Shown here: positions 15,852 to 23,956 of the stretch, in pieces | Layout of the letters: each line of letters begins with the position of its first letter | Numbering within the stretch: the stretch's first letter is position 1 | Origin: Bacteroidales bacterium | GTDB taxonomy: Bacteria; Bacteroidota; Bacteroidia; Bacteroidales; Porphyromonadaceae | Assembly: GCA_004555765.1 (NCBI GenBank) | Contig: SFHG01000013.1 | Coordinates: forward strand, 1-64,000 | Reading direction: 5' to 3' | DNA: 64,000 bases | Translations under genes and position numbers: made by a program | Notes under the pieces: model-generated | Seen by the model: the letters and a program-made list of their open reading frames with translations, nothing else | What the model was told of the DNA's origin: nothing | The model's database searches: none

Positions 15852-16979
15852 TTACGCCTCTTCGTCGTCTTTGCCCTCCTCTTTCTCTATCCGGGCTTCA
15901 AACTCCTCTTCGTCCTCTTCGGCTGCACGTCCGTCGAGGGTGAGACGCATATTTTGGTGTACGATGGGGGAGACGTCGTGGAGGTTATTGACCGTGATAC
16001 TGTTCCAAATAAGGTCTTTGAGCTCGGTGGTGCCTCTGCCGGAGACGGAGGAGAAGAAGACGCACGGCAGATCCCGGGGGAGGGTCTCCTTGAGCATCTC
16101 TTCGAGTTCTTCGTCGATGAGGTCACTTTTGCTCACTCCGAGGATGCGGTTTTTGTCCAGCAGTTCCGGATTGTACCGCTCAAGCTCAGAGAGCAAGATC
16201 TCGTACGCTTTCTTGATGTCGTCGGTGTCCGCAGGGACGAGGAAAAGGAGCGCGGAGTTGCGCTCGATGTGGCGGAGGAAGCGCAGTCCGAGTCCCCGAC
16301 CTTCCGCGGCACCCTCTATGATGCCGGGGATGTCCGCCATCACGAAAGAGCGCCCGTCGCGGTACTCTACTATGCCGAGCTGAGGCTCCAAGGTCGTGAA
16401 AGGATAGTCCGCGATCTTGGGGCGTGCGGCGGAGATGGAAGAGAGGAGCGTGGACTTGCCTGCGTTAGGGAAGCCTACGAGTCCCACATCGGCGAGAAGC
16501 TTGAGCTGGAGGACGACTTCCATCTCTTGGTGGGGTTCTCCGGGCTGGGCATAGCGGGGTGCCTGATTGGTGGGCGTGGCGAAGTTGTAGTTGCCGAGCC
16601 CTCCGCGCCCTCCCTTGAGAAGCAGGATTTCCTCCCCGTCTTCCTGCACTTCGCAGACGAAGTCTCCCGTCACGGCGTTGTAGCAGACCGTGCCGAGCGG
16701 GACGTCGATGTAGACGTCTTCGCCGTCCTTGCCTGTTGACTTGTTGGATGAGCCGTGTTCCCCGTCTGTGGCGAAGATGTGGCGGTCGTACCTTAGGGCA
16801 AGGAGTGTCCAGTGGTTCCGGTTTCCACGGAGGTAGATGTCGCCCCCGCGTCCGCCGTTGCCTCCGTCCGGGCCGCCTTTCGGGGTGTACTTTTCTCTAC
16901 GGAAGTGCGAAGCGCCGGCACCGCCGCGACCGGATCGGCAGTATATTTTGACGTAGTCTACGAAGTTGGTTTCTGCCAT
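15852..16979 (-). CDS. obgE: GTPase Obg/CgtA
   Basis: 375 residues. Essential GTPase in 50S ribosome assembly and stress signalling. The glycine-rich Obg fold fills residues 1-157 (GRGGAGASHFRREKYTPKGG, then GGNGGRGGDIYLRGN), then the G domain with the P-loop GFPNAGKSTLL, switch DIPGIIEGAAEGRGLG and the SKSD-type recognition loop. The tail is acidic (AEEDEEEFEARIEKEEGKDDE). It follows adk by 43 bp in the run hpt, adk, obgE. Confidence 0.97.
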   Translation of the reverse strand: MAETNFVDYVKIYCRSGRGGAGASHFRREKYTPKGGPDGGNGGRGGDIYLRGNRNHWTLLALRYDRHIFATDGEHGSSNKSTGKDGEDVYIDVPLGTVCYNAVTGDFVCEVQEDGEEILLLKGGRGGLGNYNFATPTNQAPRYAQPGEPHQEMEVVLQLKLLADVGLVGFPNAGKSTLLSSISAARPKIADYPFTTLEPQLGIVEYRDGRSFVMADIPGIIEGAAEGRGLGLRFLRHIERNSALLFLVPADTDDIKKAYEILLSELERYNPELLDKNRILGVSKSDLIDEELEEMLKETLPRDLPCVFFSSVSGRGTTELKDLIWNSITVNNLHDVSPIVHQNMRLTLDGRAAEEDEEEFEARIEKEEGKDDEEA

Positions 16980-17022
16980 AGTGCTTTATATGGGGAGGAC
17001 GAGGGCGGGCGTTATTTTTGCC

Positions 17023-17607
17023 TTATGCTTTACGGACAAATGCGTCGATGCCGTTCGTGATGCGCCGAGTGATTTCCTCGATGGAGCCGGTGCCGTCGAT
17101 GACGATGACTTTGCCCTGTCTTTTGTAGAAATCGATCACAGGCTCCGTCTCACGGTGGTAGACCGAGAGGCGCTCTTTGACGCTTGTCTCGTTGTCGTCC
17201 GCCCGTCCCGAGATTTTGCCGCGCTCTATGATGCGGGTGATGAGTTCTTCCTCCGGCACTCTGAGTTCGACGAGAGCGGTGACGGCGGTTCCGTGGTCGG
17301 AGAGGATCTCTTCGAGTGTCTCTGCCTGACGGATGGTACGGGGATAGCCGTCGAAGATGAAGCCGTCATTTCCGGTGTTTCTGCCGGAAACTCGCTTGCG
17401 GAGCATCTCGCTTATGATGTCGTCGGAGACGAGTGCGCCACGCTCGATGATGGCTGCCGCCTTTTTGCCTACCTCGGAGCCTGCTTTTATTTCGCCTCTG
17501 AGCATATCTCCCGTGGAGACATGGTCGAGGTTGTAGTGAGCTTTGATGAAAGCGCTCTGGGTGCCTTTGCCGGAGCCGGGAGCTCCGAATATCAGAAGAT
17601 TCAACAT
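17023..17607 (-). CDS. adk: Adenylate kinase
   Basis: 194 residues. Interconverts ATP, ADP and AMP. P-loop GAPGSGKGTQS at residues 8-18, the AMP-binding stretch FDGYPRTIRQAETL and the DDNETSVKERLSVYHRET block are all present; the LID is of the short, zinc-free type. It lies 38 bp downstream of hpt and 43 bp upstream of obgE, an order I know from other Bacteroidales. Confidence 0.97.
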   Translation of the reverse strand: MLNLLIFGAPGSGKGTQSAFIKAHYNLDHVSTGDMLRGEIKAGSEVGKKAAAIIERGALVSDDIISEMLRKRVSGRNTGNDGFIFDGYPRTIRQAETLEEILSDHGTAVTALVELRVPEEELITRIIERGKISGRADDNETSVKERLSVYHRETEPVIDFYKRQGKVIVIDGTGSIEEITRRITNGIDAFVRKA

Positions 17608-17645
17608 AAACGTATGTTTTTGTTATGGATTGATTAAGGGGCGTT

Positions 17646-18236
17646 TTAGGCCTCTTCTTCGGTGTCTATTTTGACGTATATGTCCCGAAACATCCGTCCG
17701 CGTCCCATATAGTCGAGCCCGCGTCCGAGGATGAAGTCGTTGGGAATCTCGAGTCCCACGTAGTCGGGGCGGATGAGTGCGTCCTTGTGGGCATCGGGCT
17801 TGGAGAGCATAACGGCTATCTTGACCTCCTTGGCGCCCCTCTGCATATAGAGGTCGACGACCTTGGTGAGGGTGAAGCCGGTGTCTATGAGGTCTTCGAG
17901 GATGACCACGGTGCGTCCCGTGAGATCGGCCTGGGGCTTCATCACTTCGTTCAGTACGCCGGTGGAGTAGAGCCCTCCGTTGTAGGACGAATACTTGGCG
18001 AACGAGAGTTCGTACGGCTTTTCGAGCTCCTTGGTGAGGTCGCTTGCAAACATAAAGGCTCCGTTGAGGATACAGATGAAGAGCGGATCCAAGTCGCCGA
18101 GGTCTCGCTCAATCTCGCGTGCCACCCGTTTGATCTCCGGTTCTATTTGACTCTCCAGAAGGTAGGGCTTAAAAGTGAGCCCCTCTATGACTACGTTCTG
18201 CATTTCGGTCTGAAAAAACTGCCTTTTGCGTGCCAT
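17646..18236 (-). CDS. hpt: Hypoxanthine phosphoribosyltransferase
   Basis: 196 residues. Salvages hypoxanthine or guanine with PRPP to IMP or GMP. The PRPP-binding motif is VVILEDLIDTGFTLTK, the N-terminal ICILNGAFMFASDL block and the C-terminal VGLEIPNDFILGRGLDY are diagnostic. Met12 (MQNVVIEG) would give a length closer to the usual 178 residues, so the first eleven residues may not be translated. First gene of the hpt-adk-obgE run. Confidence 0.93.
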   Translation of the reverse strand: MARKRQFFQTEMQNVVIEGLTFKPYLLESQIEPEIKRVAREIERDLGDLDPLFICILNGAFMFASDLTKELEKPYELSFAKYSSYNGGLYSTGVLNEVMKPQADLTGRTVVILEDLIDTGFTLTKVVDLYMQRGAKEVKIAVMLSKPDAHKDALIRPDYVGLEIPNDFILGRGLDYMGRGRMFRDIYVKIDTEEEA

Positions 18237-18265
18237 AGAGCACTCTGAGCCCGCTCCGGCACCAT

Positions 18266-18305
18266 TAAAAAAACAAGGTCAAGCGTTTTTCCGATGCTTG
18301 ACCTT
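18266..18305 (-). terminator. Rho-independent terminator on the minus strand
   Basis: Perfect 10-bp stem AAGGTCAAGC / GCTTGACCTT (18275-18284 with 18296-18305). On the minus strand it is followed by a run of seven T. It would stop transcription coming from the GT2 gene before hpt. Confidence 0.8.
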
Positions 18306-18327
18306 ACAAAGTTAGCCAAATTTGTAG

Positions 18328-18335
18328 TAACTTTG
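18328..18335 (+). promoter_or_regulatory. Probable -7 box for tRNA-Pro
   Basis: TAACTTTG, 42 bp before the mature 5' end of tRNA-Pro. Confidence 0.6.
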
Positions 18336-18377
18336 TCGCACCTTTCAAGGAGAAGCCCTTTTCGGAGGACAAAAAAT

Positions 18378-18454
18378 CGGGATGTAGCACAGTTGGTTAG
18401 CGCGCCACGTTCGGGACGTGGAGGTCGGCAGTTCGAGTCTGCCTATCCCGACCA
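18378..18454 (+). tRNA. tRNA-Pro (anticodon CGG)
   Basis: Full cloverleaf: acceptor CGGGATG with CATCCCG-type partner TATCCCG, anticodon stem CCACG/CGTGG around loop TTCGGGA, T-arm with GTTCGAGTC. The 3' CCA is encoded. Anticodon CGG reads proline codon CCG, a common choice in a GC-rich genome. Confidence 0.95.
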
Positions 18455-18462
18455 ACCTGAGT

Positions 18463-18500
18463 AAAAAGCGTCGGGGAGACCGCTCCCCGACGCTTTTTTT
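18463..18500 (+). terminator. Terminator after tRNA-Pro
   Basis: Stem AAGCGTCGGGGAG / CTCCCCGACGCTT with a short loop, then seven T. It follows the tRNA by 9 bp. Confidence 0.92.
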
Positions 18501-18520
18501 GTGCAGACTGCCGGCGATTT

Positions 18521-18600
18521 CGGTTCGTGCAAAAATATTTTTTCGGTCTGTACGCGGAGAAATTCTTGATCCGTACAAAAATGTCTCCCCGGTACGTATC
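18521..18600. repeat. 80-bp tetrad element T7 (R R R R)
   Basis: Units at 18521, 18544, 18567 and 18590: CGGTTCGTGCA, CGGTCTGTACG, TGATCCGTACA, CGGTACGTATC, exactly 23 bp apart. The last base is shared with the stop codon of the GT2 gene. Confidence 0.9.
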
Positions 18601-19646
18601 TAATTTCTGGAGCGAAGGAGCTTGCCTCCGATTTCGTCCCTGATCCAAGAATAGGCGTTGAAGAGCCGGGGACTGAAAGCAAGTATACGGTAGAGGACGA
18701 GCTGTTTGGTGGGTTCGTTATTGAAGAGCTGGAGGGTGCCTTTGATGTCTTTGAGGAGGATGCCGCGGCGGATGAGTTCCTTATAGACTGCGTTTTTCTC
18801 TGACAAGCTCATCCCGGAGCGGATCACCATACTGATGAGGAGGGAGTGAAGCAGTTTGAGCAGTCTGCTTTTTACGGTGTGGTCGTAGCTTCCTTTCGGC
18901 GGATTGTCCAGGTCGAAGGCTTCCCGCCAGGTCTCTTCGATCTCGAAACACATCCCTATCTGACGCTTTTGCTTATCGACATCCGTTGTCGTCGTGATGC
19001 TGCCGGGTCGGATGCGGTAGCAGTAGGCTCCGTCTTCGAGGTTGGAGAAGGCAAGCCGCTCCACATGACGCATCAGGAAAGGCATCAGTTGGATGTCTTC
19101 GTACTGCAGCCCCTCGTGAAAGCGGAGGTTGTGCGCCTTAAATACGGAGGCGCGTGTCACCTTGAGCCAGGCAAAAGCCTCGTAGTAGTCCCCTTTGACG
19201 TAGTCCTCACCTGTGATGATATCGGCACCGCCTCTGTTTTTGACGAGTTCCTTATTGCCGACCTCTTCGAAGTCGAGGAGATAGGACAGGATGAGCATAT
19301 CCAGATCCTGTCCTTCGAGCTGGTGGACGATGTTGGACAGACAGCCCTCTGTGATGTAATCGTCCGAGTCGACGAACCACAGGTACTCCCCTTGTGCCTC
19401 ATCCATACCCCGGTTCCGTGCCCTGCTCAGTCCCCCGTTGTTTTGGTGGATGACTTTTATCCTCGCGTCTTTTGCCGCATATTCGTCGCAGATTTCCCCG
19501 CACCGGTCGGGCGAGCCGTCGTCTATCAGGATGACTTCAAAATCGGAATAAGTCTGACCGATGATGCTCTCAATGCACCCGGGGAGGTACTTTTCGACCT
19601 TGTACACCGGCACGATGAAAGATATTTTGGGGCGTTTGTCCTCCAT
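18600..19646 (-). CDS. Glycosyltransferase family 2
   Basis: 348 residues. GT-A fold N-terminus: PKISFIVPVYKVEKYLPGCI, VILIDDGSPDRCGEICDEYA, NNGGLSRARNRGMDEAQGEY, and the metal-binding VDSDD at about residues 92-96. Donor and acceptor cannot be deduced. Such enzymes make surface polysaccharide or O-antigen; here it stands alone, divergent from an outer-membrane barrel gene, so its pathway is not evident. The stop codon touches tetrad T7. Confidence 0.93.
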   Translation of the reverse strand: MEDKRPKISFIVPVYKVEKYLPGCIESIIGQTYSDFEVILIDDGSPDRCGEICDEYAAKDARIKVIHQNNGGLSRARNRGMDEAQGEYLWFVDSDDYITEGCLSNIVHQLEGQDLDMLILSYLLDFEEVGNKELVKNRGGADIITGEDYVKGDYYEAFAWLKVTRASVFKAHNLRFHEGLQYEDIQLMPFLMRHVERLAFSNLEDGAYCYRIRPGSITTTTDVDKQKRQIGMCFEIEETWREAFDLDNPPKGSYDHTVKSRLLKLLHSLLISMVIRSGMSLSEKNAVYKELIRRGILLKDIKGTLQLFNNEPTKQLVLYRILAFSPRLFNAYSWIRDEIGGKLLRSRN

Positions 19647-19685
19647 AAAGCTTGGTTTCTATCAAGTTCTGTCCTTTGCGTGTTC

Positions 19686-19693
19686 CAAAGGTA
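19686..19693 (-). promoter_or_regulatory. Probable -7 box for the GT2 gene
   Basis: Minus strand TACCTTTG, 39 bp before the GT2 start. It lies 12 bp from the plus-strand box at 19706, so the two divergent promoters overlap. Confidence 0.6.
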
Positions 19694-19705
19694 CTAAGAA
19701 AAAAG

Positions 19706-19713
19706 TATCTTTG
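19706..19713 (+). promoter_or_regulatory. Probable -7 box for the outer-membrane barrel gene
   Basis: TATCTTTG, 43 bp before the chosen start at 19757; this supports that start over the upstream ATG at 19652, which would lie before the promoter. Confidence 0.6.
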
Positions 19714-19756
19714 CGGAAGGAAGGCTTTCCACACATTCCACATCAGTTACAGCTTT

Positions 19757-20449
19757 ATGAAAAAGATTTTCCTCCTCCTCGGGGCGGTTCTTCTTGCTCT
19801 CACTGCCTCCGGCCAGCACCGCAAGGTCTCCCTCATAACCACTGCCGGGTACCAAGTGAGTACTCCTCTCGATCAAAAAGAGGACTACGGGTATTACCGC
19901 CCAATGCACCGATTCCGGGCAGGGGTGGATGCCGACCTCATACTTATGGACCGCGTAGGCGTGTACTTCTCCCTCAAGCCCGGCCTGTACTACTCGGCAG
20001 AAGGGCTCACAGCCTCGAATGAGGGGATGCTCTACGCCATCGATCCGGACACCCCCGGTCCCGGGCTTGAACTCTACCCTGTGGAGCTGAATTACTTGGA
20101 GGTTCCCGTCTTGGCACAACTGGGGTTCAGGGTGAATCCCGCCTTCAGCTGCTATATAAATGTAGGGCCGTATTTGGCTTACGGCGTGAGCGGGAAGATT
20201 TCCAACCTCAACTTCTACCGCATTAAGGGTGAGGGCTCGGAGCACGTGACGGAGCTTGACCCCTTCAAGGCGGGCTACAACCGGTTCGACTGGGGCTTCC
20301 AAGGGGGCTTCGGCGTCGAGTATATGCGGGTACAGCTCGGATTCGGCGTCCAAGTAGGGCTCCAAAATATGGGCGAAAGTGCCGATTACCTGAGGTCGGA
20401 GAAGACGACGACTCAGACGATGTTCGTCACGCTCGGGTACCGGTTCTGA
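19757..20449 (+). CDS. Outer-membrane beta-barrel protein (PorT-like fold)
   Basis: 230 residues from the start at 19757, which opens a typical signal peptide (MKKIFLLLGAVLLALTASGQ); the upstream in-frame ATG gives an implausible leader and precedes the promoter box. The body alternates short beta strands ending in aromatic residues: VGVYFSLKPGLYYSAEGL, YLEVPVLAQLGFRVNP, CYINVGPYLAYGVSG, FGVEYMRVQLGFGVQVG and a terminal TLGYRF whose last residue is Phe, as barrel proteins require. This matches the PorT / OMP_b-brl_2 group of Bacteroidetes. Specific role unknown. Confidence 0.82.
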   Translation: MKKIFLLLGAVLLALTASGQHRKVSLITTAGYQVSTPLDQKEDYGYYRPMHRFRAGVDADLILMDRVGVYFSLKPGLYYSAEGLTASNEGMLYAIDPDTPGPGLELYPVELNYLEVPVLAQLGFRVNPAFSCYINVGPYLAYGVSGKISNLNFYRIKGEGSEHVTELDPFKAGYNRFDWGFQGGFGVEYMRVQLGFGVQVGLQNMGESADYLRSEKTTTQTMFVTLGYRF

Positions 20450-20459
20450 CCTCGATTTT

Positions 20460-20539
20460 GGTACGGGTCGAAAAACTTTTCTCGGTCTGTACCGGCTTCC
20501 CTTCCCGACCTGTACCTGAAGATCTCCCCGGTACGTGCA
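20460..20539. repeat. 80-bp tetrad element T8 (F R R R)
   Basis: Units at 20460, 20483, 20506 and 20529: GGTACGGGTCG, CGGTCTGTACC, CGACCTGTACC, CGGTACGTGCA, exactly 23 bp apart, between two plus-strand genes. Confidence 0.92.
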
Positions 20540-20582
20540 AAAAAATATCCTCCACAGAACCCATACTTACTTTTTTACAATA

Positions 20583-22139
20583 ATGAAAACAGAATATCTT
20601 TCACTCATCGCGGGAGCCGCTGCGCTCTCTCCGGCCTTTCAGAAAGCCTTGGCACAAGAAGCCGGACACTACAACGTCGTCATTATCGAGAGCGACGACC
20701 ACGCTTATCAGATGATGTCGTGCTACGGCGGACTGATGAAGACACCCGGCATCGACCGCATCGCAGAGGGTGGCGTGCGGTTTGACAACAGTTTCGTCGC
20801 CAACTCGATCTCGGGACCCTCACGCGCCTGCACCATCACCGGCAAGCACTCCCACAAGAACGGCTACCTCCAAAACGTCAACTCCCACTTCGACGGAGAT
20901 CAGCAGACTTTTCCAAAGCTCCTCCACGCCGCAGGATACCAGACGGCCGTCGTCGGCAAATGGCACCTCGAGAGCCTTCCTCAGGGCTTCGACTACTGGG
21001 AGATCTTCCCGGGGCAGGGCGAATACTACAATTCAAACACCATCATCGCTCCCAATGACACCATCCCCAACAAAGGCTATGCCACGGATCTCGTGGCGGA
21101 CAAGTCCCTTGCCTGGTTGAAAGAGCGGCGCGACCCGTCGAAGCCTTTCTTCCTGTGGATCGAGCATAAGGCGGTACACCGTGACTGGCTCCCGAGGGTA
21201 AAGGATTTGGAAAAGTTTGAGGACACCACGTTCCCCGTCCCCGAGACTTTCTTCGACGACTACGCCGGGCGTCCCGCGGCCGAACACGCGGAGATGCGCA
21301 TCGGACGGGATATGGATATAGCTTATGACGTAAAGGTGGAGCAAAAAACACCGGAAACCGATCTCGCAGCACGGTACACCGGACTCGTCAACCGCCTCAG
21401 TCCCGAAGGACAAAAAGAGTACCGGGCCTTTTACGACAAAATTATTGCCGAGTACAACTCGAAGAAACGATCCGAAAAGGAGGAAGCACTCTGGAAGTAC
21501 CAACGCTATATGCGCGACTATGCCAAAGTGGTCTACGCAATGGATGAGAGCATCGGGCGTGTGATGGACTACCTTGAGAAGGAAGGTCTGCTCGACACGA
21601 CTATCGTGATGTATATGTCCGATCAAGGCTTCTATATGGGCGAGCATGGCTGGTTCGATAAGCGATTTATGTACGAAGAGAGCTTCCGCACTCCGCTCAT
21701 TATGCACCTGCCGAAAGGTTTGGACGCACGTGGAGTGATCGGCGAACTTGTCCAAAACATCGACATCGCCCCCACCGTCCTCGATGCTGCAGGCGTACCT
21801 ATTCCCGCGGATATGCAGGGCAAGAGCCTGATGCCGCTCCTAAGGGGCGAGAAGCAGCTCCCCGGTCGAGACGCACTGTACTACCACTTCTACGAATATC
21901 CCGCGGAGCATATGGTGATGCGGCATTACGGGGTACGCACCGATCGCTACAAACTGATGCATTTTTATGATAAGGGCGACTTCTGGGAGCTTTACGACCT
22001 CAAGGAAGACCCCGCGGAGCTCCATAACCTCTACGACGATCCCAAGTACCGCGCCGTCCGCAAGGCTATGGAGAAAACCCTCCTCGCCGAGCAGATCCGC
22101 TACGATGACAAACTCGCGATCAGTCTCAACAACTTCTAA
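20583..22139 (+). CDS. Exported sulfatase, family S1, serine-type active site
   Basis: 518 residues. The start at 20583 opens a signal peptide (MKTEYLSLIAGAAALSPAFQ); an ATG at 20535 lies inside tetrad T8 and is less likely. Metal-binding IIESDDHAYQMMSCYGG, active-site SGPSRACTITGKHSHKNGYL and MSDQGFYMGEHGWFDKRFMY are diagnostic of S1 sulfatases. The residue to be converted to formylglycine is Ser77, not the more usual Cys, so activation would need an anaerobic radical-SAM maturase (anSME), absent from this window. It is followed 59 bp later by a creatininase-family gene on the same strand. Confidence 0.9.
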   Translation: MKTEYLSLIAGAAALSPAFQKALAQEAGHYNVVIIESDDHAYQMMSCYGGLMKTPGIDRIAEGGVRFDNSFVANSISGPSRACTITGKHSHKNGYLQNVNSHFDGDQQTFPKLLHAAGYQTAVVGKWHLESLPQGFDYWEIFPGQGEYYNSNTIIAPNDTIPNKGYATDLVADKSLAWLKERRDPSKPFFLWIEHKAVHRDWLPRVKDLEKFEDTTFPVPETFFDDYAGRPAAEHAEMRIGRDMDIAYDVKVEQKTPETDLAARYTGLVNRLSPEGQKEYRAFYDKIIAEYNSKKRSEKEEALWKYQRYMRDYAKVVYAMDESIGRVMDYLEKEGLLDTTIVMYMSDQGFYMGEHGWFDKRFMYEESFRTPLIMHLPKGLDARGVIGELVQNIDIAPTVLDAAGVPIPADMQGKSLMPLLRGEKQLPGRDALYYHFYEYPAEHMVMRHYGVRTDRYKLMHFYDKGDFWELYDLKEDPAELHNLYDDPKYRAVRKAMEKTLLAEQIRYDDKLAISLNNF

Positions 22140-22140
22140 G

Positions 22141-22174
22141 GATACCGGGAAAGGAGATACGGGGTGCCTGTGTC
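22141..22174. repeat. Possible decayed tetrad element, two units
   Basis: GTGCCTGTGTC at 22164 matches an R unit in 8 of 11 positions, and GATACCGGGAA one 23-bp step upstream at 22141 resembles an F unit weakly. The neighbouring grid positions do not match. It may be a remnant. Confidence 0.35.
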
Positions 22175-22198
22175 TCCTTTTCCGTAAAACAAACGTTT

Positions 22199-22957
22199 AT
22201 GGCAGATTGTCTCGACCTCACTTCCGCCAACCTCTGCGGAATGAAAGACCTTGTTCCCGACCTCGTCGTCCTCCCGTGGGGCGCCATCGAGCCGCATAAC
22301 CTCCACCTCCCTTACCTTACGGACGCACTTCTCGCCCGTGACGTGGCTCTTGATGCCGCACGCCTGGCGCGCGAGAAGTACGGACACCGTTGTGTCGTGA
22401 TGCCCGCTATGCCTCTTGGGTCGCATAACCCGGGGCAGTTCGACCTCCCTTTCTGCATCCATTTCCGGCAGGAGACGCAGATCGCCGTCTTCCGGGACAT
22501 CGTCTGCGCGCTCTACCGGCAGGGAGTGAGGAAACTCGTCGTCATCAATGGTCACGGCGGCAACTCCTTCAAGGGGATGATTCGCGACCTCGCATTCGAT
22601 CTGCCGGACTTCCTCGTCTTCGCGGGCGAGTGGTACCGTGCGGTGAAGCCGGAGGGATACTTCGACATCGTCGGCGACCATGCGGACGAGCTGGAGACCT
22701 CCGTGATGATGCACTACCATCCGGACTACGTCGACCTCTCGGAAGCAGGCGACGGGGCATCCGCGACATTTGCTTCCGACGCGCTCCGCAAAGGGGTGGC
22801 GTGGACACCGCGTGACTGGAGTAAAATCAGCAAAGACACCGGTGTGGGCGATCCGCGCCGAGCAACGGAGGAAAAGGGCAAGGCTTTTGCGGGGGCGTGT
22901 GCTTCTGCTTTTGCAGATCTCTTTCATGACCTCGTCACCCGTCCTCTGTACGACTAA
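22199..22957 (+). CDS. Creatininase family amidohydrolase
   Basis: 252 residues. Family signatures: LPWGAIEPHNLHLPYLTDAL (Glu, His and Asp metal ligands), VINGHGGN and VGDHADELETSVMMHYHP with the His and Glu that complete the two-metal site. Members hydrolyse cyclic or linear amides (creatinine, formamide intermediates in riboflavin and mycofactocin pathways); which reaction applies here cannot be told. It follows the sulfatase by 59 bp in the same direction, so the two may form a small catabolic unit. Confidence 0.88.
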   Translation: MADCLDLTSANLCGMKDLVPDLVVLPWGAIEPHNLHLPYLTDALLARDVALDAARLAREKYGHRCVVMPAMPLGSHNPGQFDLPFCIHFRQETQIAVFRDIVCALYRQGVRKLVVINGHGGNSFKGMIRDLAFDLPDFLVFAGEWYRAVKPEGYFDIVGDHADELETSVMMHYHPDYVDLSEAGDGASATFASDALRKGVAWTPRDWSKISKDTGVGDPRRATEEKGKAFAGACASAFADLFHDLVTRPLYD

Positions 22958-22973
22958 AATGAGGGGGTAATCT

Positions 22974-23053
22974 CGGCCTGTATCTTGAGGTCGTCCCGGT
23001 ACGGGTCTCGTCGCAAAAAGATACGGACCGGGAAGATTGCCTCGGTCTGTATC
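22974..23053. repeat. 80-bp tetrad element T10 (R R F R)
   Basis: Units at 22974, 22997, 23020 and 23043: CGGCCTGTATC, CGGTACGGGTC, GATACGGACCG, CGGTCTGTATC, exactly 23 bp apart, upstream of the ribosomal protein promoter. Confidence 0.93.
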
Positions 23054-23107
23054 TCGTTTTGGAAAGCCCTTGAGGTGCAATTTTTTCGACGGGAGAGGAA
23101 AATAAAT

Positions 23108-23138
23108 TTTGCGTGAAAGTAAAAAAATAGTACCTTTG
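23108..23138 (+). promoter_or_regulatory. Complete Bacteroidetes promoter for rpsF-rpsR-rplI
   Basis: TTTG at 23108-23111, 19 bp, then TACCTTTG at 23131-23138, an exact match to the Bacteroidetes -33/-7 pattern. The leader of about 45 nt contains a small hairpin AACC/GGTT (23163-23178), possibly relevant to S6:S18 autoregulation, though I cannot confirm that motif. Confidence 0.85.
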
Positions 23139-23194
23139 CGGTCGCTAAATCATTATTTTTCAAACCCCTAATAAGGTTAAGAGTAACAAAACAA

Positions 23195-23602
23195 ATGAAT
23201 CATTACGAAACCGTTTTCATTCTAAGTCCCGTTTTGTCTGCCGACCAGACAAAGGAAACGGTAGACAAGTTCACCGGTATGATCACCGACAACGGCGGTA
23301 CCGTCGTGAACAAAGAAGAGTGGGGTCAGCGCAAGCTCGCATACCCCATCAAGAGGCTGTCTGCCGGCTATTACGTCTTCGTAGAGTTTGACGCAGAAGG
23401 AGACTTCGTCGACAAACTCGAAGTCAACTACCGCCGTGACGACAACGTCATCCGCTTCCTCACTTTCAAGCAGGACAAGTTTGCGCACGAATATGCCGAA
23501 AAGCGTCGCAAAATCCGCTCCGGAAAGACCGAAGGCTCCGCAGCTGCAGCGGCTGAAAATGCCGAAGGCTCCGCAGAAGTCGAAGCAAACGTAGAACAGT
23601 AA
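23195..23602 (+). CDS. rpsF: Ribosomal protein bS6
   Basis: 135 residues. Binds 16S rRNA with bS18. Conserved NHYETVFILSPVLSADQTKE at the start, GQRKLAYPIKRLSAGYYVFV in the middle and VIRFLTFKQD near residue 90. The last 25 or so residues (AAAAAENAEGSAEVEANVEQ) are a low-complexity Ala/Glu tail beyond the normal end. First gene of the rpsF-rpsR-rplI operon, with rpsR 24 bp downstream. Confidence 0.97.
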   Translation: MNHYETVFILSPVLSADQTKETVDKFTGMITDNGGTVVNKEEWGQRKLAYPIKRLSAGYYVFVEFDAEGDFVDKLEVNYRRDDNVIRFLTFKQDKFAHEYAEKRRKIRSGKTEGSAAAAAENAEGSAEVEANVEQ

Positions 23603-23626
23603 GACCACCTCTTAGATTAGCACACA

Positions 23627-23902
23627 ATGGCACAAGACAAGAAAGGCGGACGCCAAAATACCAAACGTCGCCGTACCCACCTTACCCAGCCCAAGAAATA
23701 CTGCCGCTTCAAGAAAGCAGGCATCAAGTATGTGGACTACAAGGACCCCGAGTTCCTTAAGAAGTTCCTCAACGAACAGGGCAAAATCCTCCCCCGCCGT
23801 ATCACCGGCAACTCCCTCAAGTTCCAACGCCGCGTCGCTACCGCTGTGAAGCGCGCCCGCCACTTGGCACTCCTCCCCTACGTTGCCGACCTGCTCGACT
23901 AA
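23627..23902 (+). CDS. rpsR: Ribosomal protein bS18
   Basis: 91 residues. Small-subunit platform protein, partner of bS6. KYCRFKKAGIKYVDYKDPEF and KILPRRITGNSLKFQRRVAT, then AVKRARHLALLPYV, are textbook bS18. Basic N-terminus as usual. The first Cys-containing KKYCRF is of the single-Cys, zinc-free form. Lies between rpsF and rplI. Confidence 0.98.
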   Translation: MAQDKKGGRQNTKRRRTHLTQPKKYCRFKKAGIKYVDYKDPEFLKKFLNEQGKILPRRITGNSLKFQRRVATAVKRARHLALLPYVADLLD

Positions 23903-23956
23903 ACCCCGGGAGACTACTTACACGAAACATTCACATCAGGAGACAGAATATACTCT

